From: Massiliimicrobium timonense
GTDB lineage: Bacteria > Bacillota_I > Bacilli_A > Erysipelotrichales > Coprobacillaceae
Direction of reading: 5' to 3'
Length of the DNA stretch: 39,469 nucleotides
Assembly (NCBI RefSeq): GCF_002160865.1
Contig: NZ_NFLJ01000028.1
Location: 1 to 39,469 of the forward strand
The translations under genes and the position numbers were made by a program. The first letter of the stretch is position 1. Each line of letters starts with the position of its first letter. The notes under the pieces were generated by a model. It had not been told where the DNA came from, made no database searches, and was given only the letters and a program-made list of their open reading frames with translations. This document shows positions 33,741 to 39,469 of this stretch, piece by piece.

Positions 33741-34760
33741 TTATTCTCTAATGGCTAGAATATTATGTGGCTCAATTCCAACATACACTTTTTGTCCTTC
33801 ATCAAACAGTGTAAAACTTCTAAACAATGTTTCTGATTTTAAAATAACATCATGACAATTTAATGTATATCGTAAAACATTTCCTCTTGAAATATAGTGA
33901 CTAACTTTTGCTTCAAAACTATAGACATTTTGATCTTGAATTGGTTCATTTTGAATAGAAATGGTTTCCGGTCTAATTGCATAATAATGATTATCAAAGT
34001 CTTGTTTTGGTAGCAATGTTTTTAATTGATGATTATCTAATATATTATAATGTCCTATAAATTCAGCCGCAAATTTAGAAACAGGGTGTGTATATAATTC
34101 TACAGGATTTCCACTTTGTTCAATGATTCCACCATTCATTAAATGAATTTTATCAGACATAATCATGGCTTCATCTTGATCATGTGTTACAAATATAGTT
34201 GTAATTTTTAACTCTTTTTGTACACGTTTGATTTTTTCCTGTAACTCACGTCTTAATTTTGCATCAATTGCACTTAATGGTTCATCTAATAATAGAACTT
34301 TTGGTTCCATAACGATTGCCCTTGCGATAGCTACACGTTGTTGTTGTCCACCAGATAATTGACTCGGATAACTTTTTTCTTTTCCTACCAAATCTACCAT
34401 TTCAATGGCACGCTGTACTTTTTGAGCTATCTGATTTTTATCTACTTTTGCGATTTTTAAACCAAAGGCAATATTTTCCTCTACATTCATATTTTGAAAT
34501 AATGAGTATTGTTGAAAAACCATCCCTATACCACGTTTTTGAACTGGTACATCTGTAATATCTTTACCATCTAATATAATTCTCCCTGAATTAATCTGCT
34601 CTAATCCTGCTAAAGATCGTAATAATGTAGATTTTCCACAACCACTTGGTCCAAGTAATGTAACTAATTCACCTTTTTCTACATCTAAATGAATATTTTT
34701 TAAAACTTGATTTTCACCATCGTAGCTTTTGCATATATCTCTAAATTCAATGTATGCCAT
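33741..34760 (-). CDS. ABC importer ATPase (FbpC/PotA/PhnT-like)
   Basis: A 339-residue ATPase. Walker A is GPSGCGKST (37-45), the Q-loop is VFQQYS, the signature is LSGGQQQRVA (135-144), Walker B LLLDEP with the catalytic Glu160, and the H-loop is THDQDEA. The C-terminal 110 residues form a TOBE-type regulatory domain, as in iron, polyamine and 2-aminoethylphosphonate importers. Its ATG overlaps the stop of the second permease by one base (TAATG). It powers the importer encoded by this operon. Confidence 0.94.
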   Translation of the reverse strand: MAYIEFRDICKSYDGENQVLKNIHLDVEKGELVTLLGPSGCGKSTLLRSLAGLEQINSGRIILDGKDITDVPVQKRGIGMVFQQYSLFQNMNVEENIAFGLKIAKVDKNQIAQKVQRAIEMVDLVGKEKSYPSQLSGGQQQRVAIARAIVMEPKVLLLDEPLSAIDAKLRRELQEKIKRVQKELKITTIFVTHDQDEAMIMSDKIHLMNGGIIEQSGNPVELYTHPVSKFAAEFIGHYNILDNHQLKTLLPKQDFDNHYYAIRPETISIQNEPIQDQNVYSFEAKVSHYISRGNVLRYTLNCHDVILKSETLFRSFTLFDEGQKVYVGIEPHNILAIRE

Positions 34761-35560
34761 TAATTTTTCCCCCTCTTTGTGACTGCTTTATTTTGAATCA
34801 TTAATGTTAATGTTGAAATGATAAATGTTGTAATAAAAAGAATAACGATAATTGCACTTGATAATTGTCCTGATTTTGACATTGTTTGATATAAATAAAT
34901 ACCTGCTGTTCTAAACGCACTTCCAGCAATCATATTAACAACGACGAAATCTGCAAATAACATTGTAAAAGCTAACATCATTGTTGAAATAATTCCATTT
35001 TTCATTTGTGGAATAATAATTGAAAAGAAGGCATGTAGTTGAGAACATCCTAACACCTGTGCAGCTTCTACAACACATTTCACATTTAATGCGCCAATTG
35101 TATTTTTTAAACCTCTAAATGTATATGGTAATATAATGATACAGTAAGCTCCTACTAAAAGAAAAAGACGATTTGATAAAAAGCCGGGTTTACCTGAATA
35201 TAGTGAAATTATACCTACTGCTAAAATAACACCTTGAATGGCATATGGAATATTACATAAAATTTCAATATACTTTTCTAATTTTGGCATATATAATGTT
35301 GTCACATAAAGAACTAATAATATAGCCAAACTGCAAATACACACTGGCACAAAAGAAATAACTAAAGATCTTAATAATGAATTAATAAAAGCTCCATCTG
35401 TTAATATTTCTGAATAGAAGCTAAGAGTAAAACCAGTTGGTAAAATATCCATCCATGCTGTAAAAACAGAATATAAGAAAGTTAAAGCTAATGGTATAAT
35501 TAAAAATGCTGCGATAATAAATAAAATACATCCATCCCATAATTGTGTTTTTAATTTCAT
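34760..35560 (-). CDS. ABC importer permease, second subunit
   Basis: A 266-residue membrane protein with six helices. The EAA loop that contacts the ATPase is VVEAAQVLGCSQLHAFFSIIIP (E-A-A-x-x-x-G at its core). The start overlaps the stop of the first permease as ATGA, and its stop overlaps the ATPase start, so all three are tightly coupled. The layout (two permeases of unequal sequence plus one ATPase with TOBE) is that of the FbpB/PotBC/PhnUV group. Confidence 0.92.
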   Translation of the reverse strand: MKLKTQLWDGCILFIIAAFLIIPLALTFLYSVFTAWMDILPTGFTLSFYSEILTDGAFINSLLRSLVISFVPVCICSLAILLVLYVTTLYMPKLEKYIEILCNIPYAIQGVILAVGIISLYSGKPGFLSNRLFLLVGAYCIIILPYTFRGLKNTIGALNVKCVVEAAQVLGCSQLHAFFSIIIPQMKNGIISTMMLAFTMLFADFVVVNMIAGSAFRTAGIYLYQTMSKSGQLSSAIIVILFITTFIISTLTLMIQNKAVTKRGKN

Positions 35561-36405
35561 TGGACACCACCTGATTTCTTTTGTAATTTATTTGTAATTA
35601 AAACTGAAATAACCATTAAAGCCATCATGACCAATGAAAGAGCACAACCAAATTCTTGATTTTGAACAACTTCACCAACAAATTGTTGAGAAATACGAAT
35701 TGGTAATAGAGAAATATTATTACTCAACAATGCATATGCTGTTCCATAAGCCGCTAATGAGTTGGCAAATAAAACTGAAAATGTTCCTAATATACTTGGT
35801 AATAATGATGGTATTGCAACTTTAAACCAATAGTGAAAACTGTTTCCACCTAATAGTCCTACAGCTTCTTTCCATTCTTTTCTTAATCCTGAAAAAATAG
35901 GAAGCATCAATAAAGTTCCTAATGGAATTTGGAAATAAATGTAAGTTAATAACAAACCATTAATTGTATATAAATCATAATTAGCCAAAAATTCTATTCC
36001 ATAATTTTTTCCAATTAATGTTAATATACCAACATTTCCTAATAAAATCATAAAAGCAAAAGCTAATGGAACTCCAGCAAAATTACTTGTAATATTTAAT
36101 ACTGAAGTGAAAGTATTTCTTATTTTAGGACTGGCATTATGTGCTGCTTTTGCACCAATAAATGCAATAAATATACCAACAACAGCTGAAAAAATAGATA
36201 TCCATAAACTGTTATAAATAGACTGTTGATATAGACGTGTACTAAAAATTTTAACAAAATGGTCTAGAGTAAAACCTCCACCACCTGTCTTTGAAAAACT
36301 TTCTATCACAATATTAATTAATGGTAATATTTCAAATAATAAGACAATGATAAAAAAGGGTAATAAAGCGAACAGATAAAATTTATAGTTCTTTTTTGCT
36401 TTCAT
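35557..36405 (-). CDS. ABC importer permease, first subunit
   Basis: A 282-residue membrane protein with six helices. The EAA loop is WKEAVGLLGGNSFHYWFKVAIP (E-A-V-x-x-L-G core). The N-terminus FYLFALLPFFIIVLLFEILPL is the first helix. The start at 36405 lies 23 bases inside the end of the AP-superfamily gene in another frame, so the operon is compact. It forms the heteromeric channel with the subunit at 34760-35560. Confidence 0.92.
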   Translation of the reverse strand: MKAKKNYKFYLFALLPFFIIVLLFEILPLINIVIESFSKTGGGGFTLDHFVKIFSTRLYQQSIYNSLWISIFSAVVGIFIAFIGAKAAHNASPKIRNTFTSVLNITSNFAGVPLAFAFMILLGNVGILTLIGKNYGIEFLANYDLYTINGLLLTYIYFQIPLGTLLMLPIFSGLRKEWKEAVGLLGGNSFHYWFKVAIPSLLPSILGTFSVLFANSLAAYGTAYALLSNNISLLPIRISQQFVGEVVQNQEFGCALSLVMMALMVISVLITNKLQKKSGGVQ

Positions 36406-37222
36406 GAATACGTTTCACCTCCAAAGGTTTCATTTTTTCAGTTGCTTGAATATCCAATAAATAACAAAGCAACGGCGCAAACTCTAATGTTGTGAGAACT
36501 TGTGAATGATACCCATTCACAATGCGTTGATCAATAATATATAATGCTGTGGTGCGTTGCTGATGACTATTACCACCATGATAACCATTTTCACTCATTC
36601 CATGATCTGCACCTACCACAACACTATACCCATCTTTAATCCATTGTGGAATATATGTTGAAAGGAGTTTATCATTTTGAATAACTGCTTGCGCGTATTC
36701 TTGTGAACCTGCACCATATTTATGGCCTGCATCGTCGATACCCATTGGATGTATAAACACAAAATCATATTGATCATGTGACATTAAACTTGATGATAAT
36801 GCATATAAATGATTATCTGGATAAGTGTCTTCATAATAGAAAAAACCTTGGTCTATATAAGACTTTGGATCATGATGATAGACATCTAGAAACTTATTAA
36901 ATGGTGCTGATAAATAGAGCTCACTAATCCAATAATATGCTAATGCTAGACTTTTTTTATGATTCTGTTTAAGTAATTCAAATATATGGATTTGATTAGA
37001 TAATCGACATATATTATTATTTGTAATTCCATGTTCATATACTGGTAATCCAGTAAAAATTGTTTCGTACATAGGGCGTGAAGCGCTAGGTAATTCACCT
37101 AGCACTTCATATTTAGCCGCCTTTTTATGTTCACATAAATGTTCTAAATAACCTAAATGCTCTCTAGCATATTCACTCTGTAATCCATCTAATAAAACAA
37201 ATACAACTTTATTATTGTGCAT
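36383..37222 (-). CDS. Alkaline-phosphatase-superfamily phosphoesterase/phosphonohydrolase-like enzyme
   Basis: A 279-residue enzyme of the AP superfamily, nucleotide pyrophosphatase/phosphonoacetate hydrolase side. The metal and nucleophile elements appear in order: VFVLLDGLQ (Asp12), ELPSASRPMYETIFTG (Ser48 or Ser46 as nucleophile), MGIDDAGHKYG (Asp163, His167), VVGADHGM (Asp206, His207) and GYHGG (His215). It has no signal peptide, so it acts in the cytoplasm on an imported compound. I chose the ATG at 37222, after AGGAGGAAG; it overlaps the binding-protein gene by 11 bases, and the longer frame is inside that gene. Its place between binding protein and permease is strong evidence for a catabolic link. 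The substrate is unknown. Confidence 0.83.
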   Translation of the reverse strand: MHNNKVVFVLLDGLQSEYAREHLGYLEHLCEHKKAAKYEVLGELPSASRPMYETIFTGLPVYEHGITNNNICRLSNQIHIFELLKQNHKKSLALAYYWISELYLSAPFNKFLDVYHHDPKSYIDQGFFYYEDTYPDNHLYALSSSLMSHDQYDFVFIHPMGIDDAGHKYGAGSQEYAQAVIQNDKLLSTYIPQWIKDGYSVVVGADHGMSENGYHGGNSHQQRTTALYIIDQRIVNGYHSQVLTTLEFAPLLCYLLDIQATEKMKPLEVKRIHESKKEL

Positions 37223-38318
37223 AAGCAACAACTTCCTCCTGCCAAGATGTTGATAAATCTGACACAGCTTGATCCCAAGCTTCCTGATCTTCAATAAAGC
37301 GTGCATTTTTATATTGTTCATCTGGTAAAAGCATTGCCTTTACATCTTCTGGTAATTCTACATCATCACGAATTGGACGCGCATAACCTTTAGCTAAATT
37401 AATCTGTCCTTCATCAGATAAAATATATTCCCTTGCTAATGCAGCAGCATAAGGACGTTTTGTATAGGCATTAATAATTGTACAATATCCACTTTGAATT
37501 GCTCCATCTGTTGGTACTGATACTTCAAAATGAGCATTGGCATTATTTTCTAAGATTTGTGAACGATATCCTAATGAATTGTAATCCCATAAAACTGCAA
37601 CTTCTATTTCACCTTTTTCTAAACGTGCAACACTTGTGTCTCCCATATCTAATCGATCTTCTTCAGCTAAAGTCTTGAAAAAGTCTAGACCTGGCTGTAT
37701 ATTGCTTTCACTACCACCAAAAGCGATAGCAGCACTTAATAATGCACTTTGTGCCTGAGTTGCTACTGAAACGTCTCCAATTGTTAATGTATAATCTCCA
37801 TTTAAAACATCTTGCCAACTTTTTGGTGCTTGATCAACAAGATCAGTATTTGTAATAAATGTAATTGTACCATAGTATCCTATAATCCAATCACCATTAT
37901 CATCTTTAGCCCAATCAGGAATTGAATCCCAATATGATGTTTTATAAGGTAAAGTTACACCTTGTTCTTCTGCAACTGGCCCAAATGATTGTCCAACATC
38001 ACCGATGTCTTTTGTTGCATCACTTGCTTCATTTGCAAAAATAGCAAGTTCCTCTGCACTAGACATATCTGTATCCGTATGTTTAATTCCATATTCATCT
38101 TCAAGTTCTGTCCATGTTTCAACCCAGTTAGCCCATGTATCAGGCATTCCAACAGAATTGACTTCTCCATCTTCTTTTGCTTTTTCTGTAATTTCTTCAA
38201 TTGTCATTGAATTTAAATCAACCTTTGCTTGTGTGCTTTCTTCAGCGCATCCTGTTAAAAATGTTGCTGCAACAAGAGCACTCATCCCCAATTTAAAAAA
38301 TTTATTTTTCATTTTCAT
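37212..38318 (-). CDS. ABC importer substrate-binding lipoprotein
   Basis: A 368-residue lipoprotein. The signal peptide MKMKNKFFKLGMSALVAATF continues to a lipobox LTGC with the lipid-bearing Cys24. The mature protein has the periplasmic binding fold of the iron/polyamine/2-aminoethylphosphonate cluster (FITNTDLVDQAPKSWQDVLN, RLEKGEIEVAVLWDYNSLG and REYILSDEGQINLAKGYARP, in three regions). It is the first gene of the five-gene operon and is preceded by AAGGAGGAAGT and a promoter. The ligand cannot be read; there is no obvious iron-binding Tyr pair. Confidence 0.9.
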   Translation of the reverse strand: MKMKNKFFKLGMSALVAATFLTGCAEESTQAKVDLNSMTIEEITEKAKEDGEVNSVGMPDTWANWVETWTELEDEYGIKHTDTDMSSAEELAIFANEASDATKDIGDVGQSFGPVAEEQGVTLPYKTSYWDSIPDWAKDDNGDWIIGYYGTITFITNTDLVDQAPKSWQDVLNGDYTLTIGDVSVATQAQSALLSAAIAFGGSESNIQPGLDFFKTLAEEDRLDMGDTSVARLEKGEIEVAVLWDYNSLGYRSQILENNANAHFEVSVPTDGAIQSGYCTIINAYTKRPYAAALAREYILSDEGQINLAKGYARPIRDDVELPEDVKAMLLPDEQYKNARFIEDQEAWDQAVSDLSTSWQEEVVAYAQ

Positions 38319-38338
38319 ACTTCCTCCTTAGCGAGTAA

Positions 38339-38366
38339 AGTATAGCATTTATAAAATTCAGTTAAA
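38339..38366 (-). promoter_or_regulatory. Candidate promoter of the ABC importer operon
   Basis: On the minus strand TTTAAC (38361-38366), 16 bases, TATACT (38339-38344). The -35 is weak. The leader to the ribosome site would be very short. Confidence 0.5.
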
Positions 38367-38634
38367 TATCTTCATTTTGTAAAGAATTGTAAAAATAAAA
38401 ACACTATAACAAGTGTTTTGTAAATATTTTAAAAAGGAATTTAAATTTTATATTAACATTTATTAAGTTTTTAGATACTTTTGCTTTATATAAAAAGTTA
38501 TAAAAATCACATATTTTTTTATATAAGTATAATTTGAGTATTTCAATTTATCATTTAAACTAATATAAATAAATATTATTTAAGTTGATCATCATTTTAA
38601 TGTTTGATGATTATCATCAAATATATCATAAAAA

Positions 38635-38663
38635 AGAACCACCAGATGAGACAAGGTAGTTCT
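38635..38663 (-). terminator. Hairpin H1 upstream of the IS91-type gene
   Basis: AGAACCACC (38635-38643) pairs with GGTAGTTCT (38655-38663) with one mismatch. On the minus strand it is followed by TTTTT, so it may stop transcription leaving the element. Confidence 0.6.
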
Positions 38664-38680
38664 CTTTCAGTATACAAAAT

Positions 38681-38707
38681 AAAAAAAGGACAAAATAAAT
38701 TTTGTCC
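38681..38707 (-). terminator. Hairpin H2 upstream of the IS91-type gene
   Basis: A perfect 9-bp inverted repeat GGACAAAAT / ATTTTGTCC with a 2-base centre (38688-38707), followed on the minus strand by TTTTTTT. Confidence 0.72.
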
Positions 38708-38710
38708 ATG

Positions 38711-38744
38711 GCGATTAATCATCTTTGATGATTATCGCTTTTTT
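38711..38744 (+). terminator. Hairpin H3 directly before the transposase promoter
   Basis: GCGATTAATCATC (38711-38723) pairs with GATGATTATCGC (38727-38738) with one bulged base, then TTTTTT. It is a plus-strand terminator, which would shield the transposase gene from transcription entering from outside, a habit of insertion sequences. Confidence 0.75.
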
Positions 38745-38776
38745 AATGCTGTATAATTATCTCAGGTGGTGTTCTT

Positions 38777-39436
38777 ATGATTGATCTCTCTACTCCTGGT
38801 ACTCTTTTATACGATTCTGCTGTCTTATCTTCTTATATAAGAAAGAATACTAAAGAATCTTTTGGTTATATTTTTTTTGATAATATCGATTATATTACTA
38901 AGCTTTACAATGACAATAGAATGCGTGATGTGACTTATAAGAATATTCTCGATACTATCCTCTGTGGTTCCGTCTATCTTGGTTTTGATACGTATGAATG
39001 TCCTGACTGCGGTTTTGAAACGACCATCCCTCATACCTGCAAATCCAGATTCTGCTCTAAGTGTGCCGCTAAATCTGCTAAACAACGTTCCATTTCCATC
39101 TCTGCCATGACTTTCTCCTGCAAGCATCGCCATATTGTTTTTACTGTTGCCCAAGAGCTCCGTGATTATTTCATCAGAGATCGTTCTCTCCTCGACCTTT
39201 TATTCATCGCTTCCAGAAATACCATCAGCGCTCTTGCCAACGATGCTAAATTCAGAAAAAACAAAAGACTCGAAAAACACAGAAAGCTCCGAAAATCCTC
39301 TTCCCCCTATCTCTATAAGGATACAAAGGATAATGTTGTTTTTGGTGCCATCTTGTTGAATGCCAAATTAAATAAAAAGAAAAATAAAGAAAATAGTCAA
39401 AATAAAAGAAAAAGTCTTATCAAAGTGAATGAATAA
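38777..39436 (+). pseudogene. IS91-family transposase, truncated (N-terminal zinc-binding part only)
   Basis: A 219-residue frame whose first about 190 residues match the IS91 (rolling-circle, HUH) transposases. The zinc-binding region has Cys75, Cys78, Cys88, Cys93 and Cys96 (YECPDCGFETTIPHTC, FCSKC), followed by KHRHIVFTVAQELRDYF, a segment typical of the family. Full-length members reach about 400 residues and carry an H-x-H motif and catalytic tyrosines, none of which are here. After VVFGAI (near 39350) the sequence turns A- and K-rich (NKKKNKENSQNKRK), has different codon use, and stops. This is best read as a truncation by another sequence or a deletion. AGGTGGTG precedes the ATG and TATAAT lies at 38752-38757. 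Confidence 0.82.
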
Positions 39437-39463
39437 GAAATAATCACTTTAAATGATAAGACT
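39413..39463. repeat. Interrupted inverted repeat at the end of the truncated transposase
   Basis: AGTCTTATC (39413-39421) and AAAGTGA (39422-39428) pair with TCACTTT (39444-39450) and GATAAGACT (39455-39463), with a 4-base bulge. TATTTT follows, so it could act as a terminator or be the end of another element. It overlaps the last codons of the frame. Confidence 0.7.
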
Positions 39464-39469
39464 ATTTTA

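Larger units (their letters stand above)
38319..38776. other. Intergenic region, 458 bases, with importer promoter, palindromes and a hairpin cluster
   Basis: Very AT-rich and without a gene. Near 38339-38366 is the importer promoter. AAAACACT / AGTGTTTT forms a small hairpin near 38397-38420. At 38603-38621 there is a perfect palindrome TTTGATGAT-T-ATCATCAAA. From 38635 to 38744 three hairpins follow one another before the transposase promoter. The 13-base sequence TTTGATGATTATC occurs twice (38603 and 38724). Confidence 0.75.

Noticed and set aside
38005-38331. Plus-strand 108-codon frame opposite the binding-protein gene.
   Set aside because: Antisense shadow of a well-supported lipoprotein gene; Ser-rich composition and no ribosome site.

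Overview
The window is an AT-rich, densely packed chromosomal segment from a low-GC Bacillota. The phosphotransferase permeases, 6-phospho-beta-glucosidases, several HAD and ROK sugar enzymes, a reverse rubrerythrin and a Bcp peroxiredoxin point to a fermentative, anaerobic, gut-type organism. The style best fits Erysipelotrichia (Coprobacillus-like). That placement is inference from gene content and composition; no rRNA or other taxonomic marker is present.

Layout. 1-1772: end of a beta-glucoside PTS operon (GH1 tail plus EIIC). 1821-6654: five closely spaced genes (RDD membrane protein, M20 peptidase, AEC transporter, AbgB-like M20 hydrolase, YitT protein) that look like a peptide or aminoacyl-conjugate uptake and hydrolysis unit. 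6717-9232: minus-strand housekeeping and stress genes (DUF2624-like protein, HAD phosphatase with an overlapping 58-codon ORF, Bcp, SRAP). 9322-13017: a P-loop kinase pair, an XRE/DUF2178-like pair with twin operators, two GNAT acetyltransferases and a YwnA-type Rrf2 regulator. 13024-16516: GH2 glycosidase, an ECF S-component overlapping a DUF1893 gene, and an orphan. 16543-23748: three small sugar/redox islands (RpiR + YczE-type membrane protein + GH1; SDR divergent from TetR; PTS EIIC + lone RarA/MgsA C-terminal-like protein divergent from RpiR). 23897-31905: peptide deformylase homologue, MATE, a C39-like lipoprotein, MFS, reverse rubrerythrin, HAD, a lipoprotein and a ROK kinase. 32041-38318: two tandem PHP phosphoesterases and a five-gene ABC importer operon that includes an alkaline-phosphatase-superfamily enzyme. 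38777-39436: a truncated IS91-family transposase behind a cluster of three hairpins.

The genes are mostly in short operons closed by strong intrinsic terminators, several of which overlap the stop codon. Most carbohydrate islands pair a catabolic or transport gene with its own local regulator. The PTS permeases have no EIIA or EIIB beside them, so those must be supplied from elsewhere.

No complete novel defence system, CRISPR array, tRNA or rRNA was seen. The best candidates for new biology are the importer/AP-superfamily operon with neighbouring PHP enzymes, the RarA-C-like protein in a PTS operon, the small conserved-looking ORF at 7092-7268, the twin-palindrome XRE system, and the unexplained region 26621-27069.
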